A DNA stretch of 64,000 nucleotides from Hirsutella rhossiliensis (GCF_020360975.1 NW_025408683.1:930001-994000), one strand, 5' to 3'. Shown: positions 34,956 through 48,863, numbered from the stretch's first letter. Notes: generated from the letters alone by a model not told the origin. A program made the numbers and translations.

Positions 34956-35259
34956 TAATACCCTCCCTTAAGCCTAGCGCGGCGTTGCCCTATTAACGGC
35001 CTCTATACTATTAAGCCTATGCCGCTAGCTTTACCCTACCCTTTCCTATTAATTATATTAGCCCTACTAGCCCTATTATCCCTATACTTATTAGCCTAGG
35101 TAGCTAGAACCTAGCTCTATACTTATTAGCCGGCTAGCCGTTTTAAATAAGGGCGTAACTTATTATATACGCCCCTAGGTAGCTAGCGGCCGGCCTAGAC
35201 CTATATAAGCCTTAGGTTGCCCGTCCCCTCGGCCTTAGGCAGCCTCCTCTACTAAGGGG

Positions 35260-35267
35260 TATATAAG
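35260..35267 (+). promoter_or_regulatory. TATA box of the opposite-strand gene, copy E
   Basis: tatataag within ggggtatataaggcgg, then a pyrimidine tract and the predicted intron 35336-35408. Confidence 0.58.
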
Positions 35268-35408
35268 GCGGCATCCCCTCCTTCCTCCTTCCCTTCCTTC
35301 TCTTCCTTCTTTAACTATAGTAGTAGTAGTAATAGGTAAGTTCCGCTCTACTTAGGGTATTAGTTTATTCCTAGCTATATAGGCCGCTCTATTAATATAT
35401 ACTTATAG

Positions 35409-36448
35409 TAATAGCTATAGTAGTAATAATAGCCCTAATAATAGTAATAATAATAATAACTTTAACTAATAAGTTCCTTGCCTTATAAAGTAGGAGGCCG
35501 TAATCCGTAATACTAACTTCCGCGATAGATATATCTACCTCCCCCTCCCTTACCTCCTCCTTCTTAGAGCGTGCGGAGTCGTTCGTCGACGCCGTGCTAA
35601 GCACGGCCGACGATAACTCCGCCGCTACCGCTGCTCCTACCCGCGCCCCTACTACCGCGCCTACCGCCGCCGCTACTGCCTCCGCTACGCTAGCTACCCT
35701 TATATCGCCCTTTAAAGTAACGACGCCGTCCCCGCCGCTACCTATAACGCCCGGCCCCTCGGCCCCCGCCTCTATCTCCGCTACCCCTATAAGTCCGTAG
35801 TTAAATAAGCGTAATAGACGTCTTCCGCTAACTCCTTAAAGTATAAGCGCTAGGTCTAGGCCGGAGCCGCTCGCGCGGCCCCCTATATACGGTATACGTT
35901 ATAGGAGCTCCCTTACGCCGACTAGGTCGGGCGCCGCCGCGGCGGTAGTTATTACTAGTATACGCGTGCTAGCCGCGCTTATAAGGCGGCGCCTCCTATC
36001 CTACTCGCTATAGCGTCGGCTTAAAAGGCTAGCGCGTATAGGTAGGCCTAGGGGGCTACTAAGAAGCGCCTTACTACCGCCGTAGCCGCCTACCGTAACC
36101 TCCGCGCCTTAGAGTGCTAGGGGCTTATCCCTAAGTAGGTTCTTCCCCCTCTACTCTCCTACCTCTACTACTAACTCTCCTAGTACTAGGGATACTGCCT
36201 CCGTCGCCTTATTAGCGATCCCTATAGCCGTGCCCGCCGCCGCCGCTACCGCTACCCCTGCCGCCGCCGCCGAAGCTAGCCGCCGCTTCTTCGCCCTTAG
36301 AGCCGCCGCCGCCGCCGACTAGCTTACGGGCCTAGAGGGCCGACTTAGCGCGCTAGAGAGCGCCGCCGCCGCCGCTAAGGAGGAGGAGGGGGCCGACGAG
36401 GATAACGATAATAATAATAGTAAAGGCGGGGGTAATAACAAGGAATAA
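35409..36448 (+). pseudogene. G1 opposite-strand accessory gene, copy E
   Basis: Collinear with copy A and the same length (1040 bp from acceptor to terminal stop at 36446-36448). The stop-free relic 35594-35800 carries the Ala/Thr/Pro block (ending S-A-T-P-I-S-P). The Arg-rich block, Pro-rich stretch, heptad-like segment and acidic tail are all present. Donor gtaagt and acceptor cttatag are kept. Confidence 0.6.
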
Positions 36449-36559
36449 GCTTAGGAAGTTTAAGGGCTCCGCCCTAAAATAAACGCTATTTTTATCTCCG
36501 CTTATACTATTAGACCTATATCGCTATAACTACCTACTCCGCTTTACTTATTTTATAGT

Positions 36560-39500
36560 CTTAGTTTAGGCTACTACTAGTAGTTTATTAGTCTATCGTT
36601 CTTATCTACCGGTCTATATAGGGTCTTAAACTTATTAAGGGCTATAGCTCCCGTAAACTTATATATAGGTTCCTACGTAGGGTCGAGGTACCCGCGTAAC
36701 TTAATAAGAACCTCCTAGCGTGTCCCTTAGCCTACCTTCCTTTAGCGTATAGCTTATATCTCCTTAACCTCGAATTCGTTATCCCCCTCTACCTTAATTA
36801 TAGGCGGTTAAGCGTCTACTATTTCTTATCTAAGTAGCGGGTTAGAGGAGGCTCGGCGAAGGAGGTTAATATTAATCCTATTATAGACCCCCGTTAAGAG
36901 GCTATCGAGCTTAACTACCTATAGGCTAACGACCCTCCGTACTATAAACTTTATATATAGCTAGTTTAGTTTCTTCTTTAGTCGTGCTAACCTATAGTTA
37001 TAGAGGTTAAGCTATACCTTATCTCTTACTATAAACCTATCTACTAGCGCCTTAGTCTTATTAGCGTGCCGCTCTTAATCCTACGCCGCCGCGGCTATCG
37101 TAGATTAGTAGTATTCTATAGTTTCTTATAGCTTCTATATAAACGTAGAAGCGCGGCTCTCTAGTAATATACTACTATACTACTCCGCTACTATATTAGC
37201 GGTAAATAGGATTAGGGAGGGCAGCTTAAAGCTATACGTTACGAAGAAGGTGGCTATCTAAATAAAGGATTATAGTCTACTATTTAGCGTAAGCTAGGCG
37301 GCAGGGAGCTAGCGGTCTTAGTTTACCTAGTTATAGGCTATAACTACCTATAGGTACGCCTACGCTTCCTAGTTAACCCTCTTAAGTCCCCCGTCGGTTT
37401 ATAGGTAATAGGCTATACTAAGTAGCTATATAATCTAAAGTAGCCGGTATAGGTGCTATTAAAAGCGGCTAGTCTAGTTCGACCCTCTATCGCTTATAAT
37501 AAAGGCCGGCTAGCTATATAAGTAGGCCTAGTACTAAAGGAAGCGCTTTATATAAGCTTTTATATCTATAGATAGTATTAGCTCTAGTACTATTAATTTA
37601 CTAAGTTAGTCCTTAATTACCTATATATAGCGGTTGCCGCCTTTTATAAGCGGGAGGTCTATTATAAAGTCTATCTATATATATATATAAAACCGGTCTA
37701 GTACTAAAAGCTACTTAAGTAGCCCTTTAAGCTACGCCCTCTAAATCTTTATACGGCCGTAGATATCGTAGTTATAGAGGAAGCGACGAACGTAGTATTA
37801 TAGGAGGGGCTAGTAAAAGTCCCTCGCGAGGCCTACTACTATACCCTGCCTACCTAGGTAACCTACGATGCTAGAGTTATAGATAAGCTAGACTAGCCTC
37901 CCTTAAAGCTTATTTCGTTCGTTTAGCTCTAGCGGTCTATCCTTCTCCTTAGCTTCTATAGTATATAGTGCGCCCGGTACCTATAGTCTCCCCCGCTAGC
38001 GTAGATGCCCCTATAGGTCGATATAGTAGTCGGCTACCTATACCTTTAGCTTTAGCTTTAGATCTAAGCGTCGAGCGCTAGACTCTATAGCGCGGCGCAC
38101 GCTTTTATAGGTACGATCTAGAGCCGCTATCCTATCCTATAAGCGTTAAAGGGCTATATCTTAGAATACTCTCGCCGCGCGTACCCTTAGGCTAGTCTAT
38201 CCCTCCTTACTAGACCGAGGTAAAGGCGCTAAGGGAAGCTCGTTCGGTAGTAAAGGTATAGGGGGAAGCTCGTCCGCTAGCACCGCGCCTTCCTTTACTA
38301 AGGAAGCTCCTATATAAGTCTATAGCGCTTCTTATAGGATAAGCTATAGATCTCGGGCCTCGATATCCGCTCTTATTAGCCGGTCTTAATCCCTCCGGGA
38401 AAGCGCGTCTAGGACTACGGAGTCCTACCTAGGGCGGTACTTAATTAAGAAGTTAAAGCGTAAGAGATACTCCGCCTAGCGGGCTTACCGCTCCGAGAGG
38501 TGCTAGTAGGTTATAAAGTACTTAAGGTTCCTATAGTCTATAAGAACCTTAAAGCTCTCGTAGCTTTAGAGCTCCGCTTACTATCGCTTAAGGTAGTTAA
38601 TAATCGCTAATATCTCCTTATCGTAAATAGCGTAATTCCGCTCTACTAGGGTTAGCTTATAGGAGTAGAACGCTACCGGTTACTTCCGCCCGTTTACCTC
38701 TTAAGAGAGCGTTCCTTTAAGTGCCTAGCCGCTATAGTCTACTTTAACTAACGTAGACCGGTTAAAGTCCTACTAAAGTAGTACTAAGGCTTATAAGAAA
38801 AGGTCCTTAAGCGTATAGAACGCTCCTTCTTATATAGGCCCCTAATAAAAGGCGGTCTACTTCTTAGTAATCTTATTTAAGGGTATTATAATATAAGAGA
38901 AGCCCTTAATAAATATCCTATAATAGTTTGCGAACCTAAGAAAGCTCTATATACTTATTTACGTAGTTAGGGCCGCTTAGTCCTAGATCGCCTAGATCTT
39001 TATAGGATCTACCTATATACCTACGCCTACGTAAATAATAAAGCTTAGGTACTTAACCCTCTTAACCTTAAATTCGTACTTATCTAGGTTAAGGTAGAGC
39101 TTATAAAGTTAGAGGCGTTTTAAGACCCTTTATACTTTCTATATATAGTCCTTATAAAAGCCGCTTATATAGATAAAGATATTATCTATATATATAGAAG
39201 CGAACTTATTAAGGAAGTCGTAAAGTATATTATTAATATAACGCTAAAAGGTAGCGGGCGCTCTTAATAGGCCGAAGGGCGTTATAAGCTACTTAAATAA
39301 GCTATAGTATATATAGAACGCTGTTTTCTACTTATTACCCGCTAAGATCTATACCTTATAGAACGCTTATTTTATATCTAGCTTCGTAAACTACTTTACC
39401 TTTAAGAGGTTATAAAGTATATCCGAGATTAAGGGTAAGGGGTAGCGGTCTAGCCTTATAATTATATTTAAAGCCTTATAGTTATAATAGAACTATATCC

Positions 39501-40450
39501 CGCCTCTTAGTTTACGTATAAATAGGACCGGCGCTCTTACTTTAGAGCTACTTACTTAAATAAAACCCTTATCTAAGAGGTCCCTTAGTATCTTCTTTAA
39601 TACTAGCAGCTCTACGTATAATATACTATATAGCGGTCCGAATAGTATAGGTAGTTCTTACCCCTTCTTATTAGTATAAAGTACGATCTTATAATCTACC
39701 CCTAGCTTATATAGGTTAAGCTTATCTACTTCCTAGGACTTAAATAGCGGTAGGAGGTTATAAAAGCGCTTTAGTATTTACTACTATAGCTTAGCGGGCG
39801 ACTTTAGCTTCTTTATTTAAAGGGCCTTATCGATATCTACTAAGCTAACTATATAGACCGCTACGTTAGCCGCTACCCGGCCTTCCTCCCGCTCTACCTA
39901 TTATATAGTTCCTACGAAGATAGAGGTAAGGACTTCTTAGGCTAAGTATAAAGCTCGCACGCTTAGTCCTATACTTATAGAACTATTATTATAGTAGACC
40001 TACTATTACGTAGGCCTAAACTATAGCTTCTTTTAATATAAAACTAAGTATAACTCTATATATAATAACTAGGGTTTCCTAAGGATTAAGGGAAACTCTA
40101 GTTAAGGGATTATATAAGCTATAATAAGCTTATAGTAGCCGTCGACCTTTATAGCTAGCTATATAATGCCCTTAATTACTATACCCTTTATCGCGCTTAA
40201 AGCGCCCTTTACTCGCCTTAAGGCGATCTTTTTTACTAGCACTTATATCTCTTACGTAAGCGCCTCGTTAACTATAGCGTAGTACTAATAGCCCTTATCT
40301 ATAAGGGCGGCGATAGGTAAGGAGTTATTAATTATAACTTATATTAAAGTAGGCTCCTTTTTTATATAGGCGGATAATTCCTCCTTCTCCTTTACTAGTA
40401 CTAGTAATTAAGGCTCTAGAGCCTATCTTCGCTCTAGAGCTACTTTTTTT
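36560..40450 (-). pseudogene. G1-E pol: protease, RT, RNase H, integrase, chromodomain
   Basis: Collinear with copy B pol. The RT active site is Y-I-D-N (39181-39192). The protease-like box I-D-K-G is near 40300-40320. RNase H lies around 38500-38560. A perfect-length 30-bp tandem duplication, 38221-38250 and 38251-38280, adds ten codons in frame in the spacer between RNase H and integrase. The chromodomain lies near 36660-36710. Confidence 0.9.
38221..38280. repeat. 30-bp tandem duplication in G1-E pol
   Basis: Two adjacent 30-bp units, both with taaaggcg/taaaggta at the start and ggaagctcgt in the middle, where copy B has one unit (near 9632-9660). The units differ at several sites, so the duplication predates part of the RIP damage. 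Confidence 0.7.
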
Positions 40451-41590
40451 CCTCTAGGCCTAGGGGCGCGGAGTCCTCTTTATCGTCTAAGGTAAGGAGC
40501 GGTTCTATCTTCGCTACTTAAACTACTATAGGCCGCTTAGCTAAAAGGAAGGGGCATTTTAATACGAAGTATATAGACGCGCTATAATATAAGTAGCGGC
40601 CGTTAGCTTTCTTTTTCCCGATTTCTTCGCTCGTTACCTACTTCGCCCGCTACTTAAAGGGCGGAATAGTATAAGGAATATTTAATAACGACTTCCTACC
40701 GCGTTTAGCTCGGTCTATATAAGTAGCCGATATTAAAGTATCCCTATCTATATCGATAGTCGGCTATTCCTCTTATAGAGGGGCGGTAATCCCGTTACCG
40801 CTATATAGCGGGCGCTTATAAAGCTTTTAAAAACGCGGCGTCTACTTATAGCCCTATACTACCTTTATTAACTAGCTTATATACTCGCTATAGTTAGTAG
40901 GTATAATTATAGAGATAAGTAGCTCTTATAGGGCTAGCGTAATTAAGTTCCGTAACTATATAAGCTTCGCGCTATCTTCTTATACTATAGTTCCCGCCGC
41001 CCGTAAGAGCGTCTCTTTAAAGTTAGGGAGGAATTCGCTAAAGGACTGCCCGTCCCTCTACCTAAGGGTCTATAGCCTATCCTATGCTTTCTCCCGCTCC
41101 TATACGTTGCCGAACGTATATATAAGGTATTAAAAGAAGTCCTATAGGTCGCGTCTACTCCTAGGGCCGCTATTATCCTAGAATCCGGAGATCCTCTATA
41201 TCTAGGGCTCCGGCAGTATATAGAGGAGCGAATACTACGCTATATTACGATAGCCGTTTAGGCCCTATTTCTTATTTATTATAAACTTTATCTATAGCCG
41301 GCTAAAGAAGAAGTAGAAGGACTTAGGCTTACTATCTTAAGTTAGCTATAAAAGCGGCTTTTATATCGGTAGTACTACTACCGTAACTAGTATTATAGAG
41401 GTCGTAGGGGTTAACGCTAGTCTTATAGACGGCTCCCTTAGTATAGCGAGAACCTCGTTCTTCTCGCTAGCCGTCGCGCTTTTAATCGCTTCTAGGATAG
41501 CTACGATACTTCCTATCCGCTTAAGGGGTAGCGGGGTGCTCCCTTAGGGAAGCGGCGCCCTTTTTAAGGAGATATCTATTAGATCTATTA
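40451..41590 (-). pseudogene. G1-E gag
   Basis: Collinear with copy B gag. The zinc-knuckle region is at about 40560-40605, where Cys codons have become Tyr. It lies next to the 5' LTR. Confidence 0.75.
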
Positions 41591-41605
41591 GTTAATAGCT
41601 TATAC

Positions 41606-41791
41606 TATTACGGAGTAAGTAGAGGCGTATATATAGGTGCCGTCTATAGGATAATATTAATAAGCTATATAGAGCTCTTTTATACGCGGCTAGCCCGTAT
41701 ATATATATATAGGATCCGGCCCTCTATATATAACTATACGGCTTAGGCTATAGCCTAAGCCTATAACCTATAATAGTTAAAGACTCTTATA
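41606..41791 (-). repeat. G1-E 5' LTR (186 bp) and right TSD
   Basis: Pairs with 34770-34955 and is followed by cttag at 41792-41796. Confidence 0.95.
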
Positions 41792-41796
41792 CTTAG

Positions 41797-42107
41797 CTAT
41801 AGAGCGCCCTTAGTTATAATTAGTTTTCCCTAGCTTAGCTATACTATATCCCTAGCCCTATATATTTATTACCTTAGTTTAGCTACCTAGCGCCCTTAGT
41901 CTTAGTAGTATTTTACTCTTAGCTTAGCTGCCTTACGCTCTTAGTATTAGTTATACTAAGTTACGTTCTAGATAAGAGATAAGTTATTCTTTATATTAAC
42001 CTTAGAAATCTATATAAATTTACTATAATTCCTTATTAGTATAACTCCTACTTAAATACTATAGGAAATTAATAGGGATATTAATTAATTCTTTTACCTT
42101 AGGTATT
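41797..42107 (+). other. G2-II 3' untranslated region
   Basis: Continuation of G2-II after G1-E up to its 3' LTR. It is rich in repeated cccttag and tagctta words and has no supported frame. A purine tract before the LTR is not obvious. Confidence 0.6.
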
Positions 42108-42813
42108 TATTATAGGATACCCTATAGTCGATAATCTAGGTACTTATAACGATATTTACTTCCTTTAAAGAAGTTACCCTTAACTCCTTAAGGCTCCTTA
42201 TAAAAGAAAGAACCTAGAAGCTACTAGGTAAACTCTAGGAAATTACTTAGAAATCCTAGAAATAATAACTAAGTAGATTATATAGATATTTTATAGAGAT
42301 TTCCCCTAGGGATATATTATATAGGGAATATACTATAATTTCCTAAGTAATAATAGTTCCTTAAGGACTATACCGATATTTCCCTAAGAAGTTACTATAA
42401 GAATATAGTAGGGAAATTATAAAGAAATACCTATACTTACTTAGGGAAAATATAGGGAAATACTATTAATACGCTATAGTACTATCATACGATTATAAGG
42501 TTAAGATATTACTTAGTTAAAGCCCTAAGTAAGGTCTTATACTTACTATAGTATATATAAAGGATAGAGAACCCGCTATATCTTAAGCGGGTAAAAAAGA
42601 ATATAGATAGTTATTACTACTCTTACTTTAACTTATAAGACTAGTAGCTAGTTTATATTTAATATACGTAATAACGTATAGTAGCTAGTCTATATAATAT
42701 ATTTAATTATATATAGTAGCTAGTTAATTTAATTACTTATTAGACCTATACTAGATCTAAGTAGATAGTAAGGTTAACGTACTAGCCTTATACTAAGGGA
42801 CTAGTATATAATA
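42108..42813 (+). repeat. G2 copy II 3' LTR (706 bp)
   Basis: Begins tattataggatacc and ends ctagtatataata. It matches the inverted LTR 18372-19077 in length and order, including three gactagctac-type repeats (here on the other strand near 42645-42725). The following bases, cctat, continue the gag frame of G1-D and are the probable TSD (cctac in intact copies). Confidence 0.93.
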
Positions 42814-43790
42814 CCTATAACTTCTATACTATTAGTTATAGCGGCGATACTACTAACGTAGAAGCCGCTCCCTTAGCCGACTTAGGATAGTAAGCTAAAG
42901 TCCTTTTACTTCTTCCTTAGCTAGCTATAAATAAAGTTTATAACTAATAAGAAATAGGGCCTAAATAGCTATCGCGATATAGTATAGTATTTACTCCTCT
43001 ATATACTATTAAAGCCTTAGATATAGTAGATCTTTAGATTCTAAGATAAGGGCGGCCTTAAGGGTAAACGCGACCTATAAGACTTCTTTTAATACCTTAT
43101 ATATACGTTTAGTAACGTATAAGAGTAGGAGAAGGTATAAGATAGTCTATAGACCCTTAAGTAAAGAGATAGATAAACCTTTAGCGAATTCCTCCTTAAT
43201 TTTAAAGAGACGCTCTTATAAGTAGTAAGGACTATAGTATAAAAAGATAGCGCGAAGCTTATATAGCTATAGAATTTAATTACGCTAGCCCTATAAGAGC
43301 TACTTATCCTTATAATTATACTTATTAACTATAGCGAGTATATAAGCTAGTTAATAAAGGTAGTATAGGGCTATAAGTAAACGCCGCGCTTTTAAAAGCT
43401 TTATATATATACGCTATATAGCGGCAACGGGATTACTACCCCTCTATAAGATAAATAACCGGCTATTAATATAGATAGGGATACCTTAATATTAGCTACC
43501 TATATAAACTAAGCTAAACGCGGTAAGAAGACGCTATTGACTACCCTTTATACTACCTTATACTTTAAGTAGTAGGCGAAGTAAGTAATAAGTAAGGAAA
43601 TTAAAAAGAGGAAAGCTAACGGCTGCTACTTATATTATAGCTCGTTTATATACTTTATACTAAAATGCCCTTTCTTTTTAGCTTAGCGGCCTATAGCGGT
43701 TTAAGTAGTAAAGATAAAACCGCTCCTTACCTTAGATAATAAAGAGGACTCCGCCCCCTTAGGCCTAGAAGAAAAAAAGTAGCTTTAAAG
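42814..43790 (+). pseudogene. G1-D gag, 5' truncated by G2-II
   Basis: Aligns to copy B gag codon for codon after allowing CG-to-TA changes. The zinc-knuckle region 43621-43670 keeps the first and last Cys; the middle Cys and His have become Tyr or Ser-like codons. Confidence 0.75.
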
Positions 43791-46700
43791 TAAAAATAGG
43801 CTTTAGAGCCCTAATTACTAGTACTAATAAGAGAGAAAGAGGAATTATCCGCCTATATAAAAGAAGAGCCTACTTTAATATAGGTTATAATTAATAACTC
43901 CTTACTTATCGCTGCTTTTATAGATAAGGGCTATTAGTACTACGCTATAGTTAATAAGGCGCTTATATAAGAGATATAAGTACTAGTAGAAAAGATCGCT
44001 CTAAGGTAAGTAAAGAGTGCCTTAAGCGTAATAAAAGGTATAGTAATTAAGGGTATTATATAGCTAGCTATAAAGGTCGATAGTTACTATAAGCTTATTA
44101 TAGCCTATATAATCCCTTAACTAAAGTTTTCTTTAATCCTTAGGAAACCTTAGTTATTATATATAGAGTTATACTTAGTTTTATACTAAAAGAAGCTATA
44201 GTTTAGGCCTATATAATAGTAGGTTTACTATAATAATAGTTCTATAAATATAAGACTAAGTATATAAGCTTTATACTTAGCTTAAAAAGTCCTTAACTTT
44301 ATTTTTATAGGAACTATATAATAGGTAGAGTAAAAGGAAGGCTAGGTAGCGGCTAATATAGCGGTCTATATAGTTAGCTTAGTAGATATTAATAAAGCCC
44401 TTTAGATAAAAAAGCTAAAGTCGACCGCTAAGCTATAGTAGTAGATACTAAAGCGCTTTTATAACCTTCTACTACTATTTAAGTCTTAGGAAGTAAATAA
44501 GCTTAACTTATATAAGCTAAGGGTAGACTATAGGATCGTACTCTATACTAATAAAAAGAGGTAAGAACTACCTATACTATTTAAACTACTATATAGTATA
44601 TTATACGCGGAGCTATTAGTACTAAAAAAGACGCTAAGGGACCTCTTAAATAAGGGTTTTATTTAAGTAAGTAGGTTTAAAGTAAGAGCGCTAGTCCTAT
44701 TTATATATAAACTAAGAGGCGGGATATAGTTCTATTATAACTATAGGGCTCTAAATATAATTATAAAGCTAGACCGCTACCTTTTACCCCTTATCTTAAA
44801 TACGCTCTATAACCTCTTAAAGGTAAAGTAGTTTATAAAGCTAAATATAAAATAAGTATTTTATAAGGTATAGATCTTAAAGGGTAATAAGTAAAAGATA
44901 GCGTTCTATATACGCTATAGCTTATTTAAGTAGCTTATAATACCCTTTAGCCTCTTAAGAGCGCCTACTACTTTCTAGCGTTATATTAATAATATACTTT
45001 AAGACTTCCTTAATAAGTTCGCCTCTATATATATAGATAATATCCTTATTTATATAAGCGGCTCCTATAAGGACTATATATAGAGAGTATAAAGGGTCTT
45101 AGAGCGCCTTTAACTTTATAAGCTTTACCTTAACCTAGATAAGTATAAATTTAAGGTTAAGAGGGTTAAGTACTTAAGCTTTATTATCTATATAGGCGTA
45201 GGTATATAGGCGGATCTTATAAAGATCTAGGCGATTTAAGACTAAGTAGCCCTAACTATATAAATAGGTATATAAAGCTTCCTTAGGTTCGCGAACTACT
45301 ATAAGATATTTATTAAGGGCTTCTCTTATATTATAATGCCCTTAAACGAGATTAATAAGAAGTAGACCGCTTTTTATTAAGGGCTTATATAAAAAGGAGC
45401 GTTCTCTATACTTAAGGGCCTATTCTCTTAAGCCTTAGTATTACTTTAGTAGGACTTTAGCTAGTCTATATTAGTTAAAGCGGACTATAATAGCTAAGTA
45501 CTTAGAGGAACGCTCTCTTAAAAGGTAGATAAGTAGAAGTAACTAATAGCGTTTTACTCTTATAAGCTAACCTTAGTAGAGCGGAATTACGCTATTTATA
45601 ATAAAGAGATATTAGCGATTATTAGCTACCTTAAATAATAATAAGCGGAGCTTTAAAGCTATAAGAGCTTTAAGGTTCTTATAAACTATAGGAACCTTAA
45701 GTACTTTATAACTCGCTAATACCTCTTAGAGCAATAAGCCTATTAAGCGGAGTATCTCTTATACTTTAACTTCTTAATTAAGTACTAACTAAGGTAGGAC
45801 TTTATAGTCCTAGATATACTTTCTTAAAAGGATTAAGACCGGCCGATAGGAGTAAATATCGAGGCCTAGGATCTATAGCTTATCTTATAAGAGGCGCTAT
45901 AGACTTATATAGGAGCTTCCTTAGTAAAGGGAGGCGCGGCGCTAATAAATAAGCTATCCCTTATACCTTTACCTTAGTTTAGTAAGGAGGGATAGACCGG
46001 CCTAAGGGTATATATAGCGTAGGTGTTTTAAGATAAGGTCCTTTAATGCTTATAAGATAGGTTATTATCTTTAAATAATATATACGAGAGTATACGCTAC
46101 GTTATTAAGTCTAGCGCTTAATACCTTAATCTAAAGCTAAAGCTAAAAGTATAAGTAGCTAACTATTATATCGACCTATAAAGATATTTATATTAGTAGG
46201 AGAGACTATAAGTACTAGGCGCGCTATATACTATAAAAGCTAAGGAGAAGGATAGACTGCTAGAGCTAGATAAATAAAACGAGCTTTAAAGGAAGCTAGT
46301 CTAGCTTATTTATAACTTTAATATTATAAGCTACCTAGGTTAGTAGGGTATAGTAGTAGGCCTCGTAAGGGACTTCTACTAGCCCCTCTTATAGTACTAC
46401 GTTTGCTACTTCCTCTATAACTACAATATTTATAGCTATACTAAGATTTAAAGGGTATAGCTTAATAGGCTACTTAAGTAGCTTTTAGTACTTAACCGGT
46501 TTTATATATATATATAAATAGACTTTATAATATACCTCCTACTTATAAAAGGTAGTAACCGCTATATATAGGTAATTAAGGACTAACTTAGTAAGTCTAT
46601 AGTATTAAAGCTAATACTATTTATAGATATAAAGTCTTATATAAAGCGCTTCTTATAGTACTAGGCCCGCTTATATAGCTAGCTAGCCTTTATTATAAGT

Positions 46701-47640
46701 AATAAGGGATTAAATTAAACTAGCTACTTTTAGTAGTACCTATACTAGCTACTTTAGATTATATAGCTACTTAGTATAGTATATTACTTATAGACTAATA
46801 AAGGGCTTAAGAAAGTTAACTAAGAGGTATAGGCTTACTTATAGGCTATTATAGCTTATAACTAAGTAAACTAAGACTAGTAGCTCCTTATAGCTTAACT
46901 TACGTTAAATAGTAAACTATATACCCTTATTAAGATAGCCCCTTTCTTTATAACGTATAGCTTTAAACTACCCTTATTAGTTCCCTTTATTATAAATATA
47001 GTAGCGGAGTAGTATAGTAATTTATTACTAAAGGGCCGCGCCTTTATATTTATATAAAAGCTATAAGAGACTATAGATTATTATTAATCCGCGATAGCCG
47101 CTATAGCGTAAGATTAAGAGCAGTACGCTAATAAGACTAGGGCTTTAGTAGATAAGTTTATAGTAAGAGATAAGGTATAGCTAGACCTCTATAACTATAG
47201 GTTAGTATAGCTAAAAAAGAAACTTAACTAGCTATATATAAAGTTTATAGTATAAAGGGTTATTAGCTTATAAGTTATAAAGCTCGATAATCTCTTTATA
47301 AGGGTTTATAATAAGATTAATATAAACCTCTTTTATAAAGCCTTCTTTAACCCGCTACTTAGATAAAAAGTAATAAACGCTTAACCGCTTATAATTAAGG
47401 TAAAAGGAAAAGATAAGTTTAAGGTTAAAGAGATATAGGCCGCGTATTAAAAAAGGGTTAGTAAGAGGAAACGCTAAAAGGTCCTTATTAAGTAGCATAG
47501 GTATCTTAACCTTATATAAGAACCTATATATAAGTTTATAAGAACTATAGCCCTTAATAAGTTTAAGGCCTTATTTAAAATAGTAGATAAGAATAATAAA
47601 CTAATAAACTATTAATAGTAGCTTAAGCTAAAACTATAAA
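43791..47640 (+). pseudogene. G1-D pol: protease, RT, RNase H, integrase, chromodomain
   Basis: The protease-like A-F-I-D-K-G-Y is near 43915-43935. The RT active site Y-I-D-N is at 45030-45041. The RNase H D/Y-K-N-L/F block is near 45670-45710. The integrase S-N-K-G box is near 46690-46720, with its Asp lost to Asn. The chromodomain is near 47460-47560 (E-P-I-Y-K-F-I-R-T-I-A-L-N-K-F-K-A-L-F). Stops are dense. Confidence 0.88.
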
Positions 47641-47743
47641 GTAAGTAAAGTAAAGTAAGTAGTTATAATAATATAAGCGTAATAATATAAGTAGAGATAA
47701 AAATAGCGTTTATTTTAAGGTAGAGCCCTTAGACTACCTAGAC

Positions 47744-48722
47744 CTACTCTTTATCCTTATTATCCTTCTTTACCTTATTAATAGCGGAGGCGCTCTTTAA
47801 GGCGCTTAAGCGGCCCTTTAAGCCCGCGAGCTAGTTAGCGGTAGTAGTAGCTCTAAGGGCTCTAAGGGCGGGAGGGGCCCGGCTAGTAGTAGCGGCGGGG
47901 CAGCGGCGGGCATAGCTAAGGGGACCGCCGATAGGGCGATAGAGGTAGTATCCTTAGTACTAAGAGAGTTAATAGCGGAAGTAAAAGAGCTAAAAGAAAG
48001 GAACTTACTTAGGGATAAAGCCTTAGCGCTTAAGAGCGCGGAGATTATAGTAAGCGGCAGCGGCGGCGGTAAGGCGCTTCTTAGTAGCCCCCTATACTTA
48101 CCTATATACGCTAGCCTTCTAAGCTAACGCCGTAGTAAGTAAGATAAAAGGCGCCGCCTTATAAGCGCGACCGGTATATATATATTAGTAATAACTACTA
48201 CTATAGCGGCGCTTAATTTAGTTAATATAGGGAAGCTCCTATAATATATACTATTTATAAGGGGCCGCGTAAGCGGCTCTAGCCTATATTTAGCGTTTAT
48301 ACTTTAAGAAGTTAGTAGAAAATAGCTACTATATTTACTAGGTAGCGGACTTATAGGGGTAGTAAAGGCAGAGGTAAGGGTAGAGGGGCCGGGCGTTATA
48401 GCTAGCGGCGGGGATAGCGTCGTTACCTAAAAGGGCGATATAAGGGCGGCTAGCGTAATAAAGGTAGAGGCGGCGGCGGTAAGCGCGGTCGCGGGGGCGT
48501 AGGTAAGAGTAGCGGTAGCGGCGGAGCTATCGTTAGCCGTACTTAGTATAGCGTTAATAAATAACTTTATACGCTTTAAAAAGGAGGAGGTAAGGGAAGG
48601 GGAGATAGATATATTTATCGTAGAAGTTAGTATTATAGATTATAGCCTCTTACTTTATAAGGTAGGGAACTTATTAATTAAAGTTATTATTATTAGGGCT
48701 ATTATTACTACTATAGCTATTA
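47744..48722 (-). pseudogene. G1 opposite-strand accessory gene, copy D
   Basis: Same position and order as in the other copies. The acidic tail is near 47750-47790, the heptad-like segment near 47800-47830 and the Ala/Pro block near 48380-48540. RIP is stronger, so no long open piece remains. Intron 48723-48795 keeps its length; the acceptor is tata-a. Confidence 0.55.
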
Positions 48723-48863
48723 TTATAAGTATATATTAATAGAGCGGCCTATATAGCTAGGAACGAACTAACGCTTTAAGTAAAGTAGAACTTACTTATT
48801 ACTACTACTACTATAGTTAAAAAAGAAAGAGAAGGAAAGGAAAAAAGAAAAAAGGGATACTAC

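Larger units (their letters stand above)
34770..41791 (-). mobile_element. G1 copy E: complete chromovirus (7022 bp), minus strand
   Basis: Bounded by 186-bp LTRs and a cttag TSD, uninterrupted, inserted in the 3' part of G2-II. It is more strongly RIP-damaged than B: many CG sites of B read TA here. It carries all G1 modules and the opposite-strand gene. It is longer than B partly because of a 30-bp tandem duplication at 38221-38280. Confidence 0.96.
23054..42813 (+). mobile_element. G2 copy II: Ty3/gypsy element, interrupted by K1 and G1-E
   Basis: A plus-strand G2 copy whose 5' end is left of the window (cut by G1-C). Its own sequence is 23054-25473, 31524-34769 and 41797-42813. It contains protease, RT, RNase H, a short integrase-like part, a further downstream frame and the 706-bp 3' LTR. 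The two insertions are proven by TSDs (ctact, cttag) across which the G2 sequence is continuous. Confidence 0.93.
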
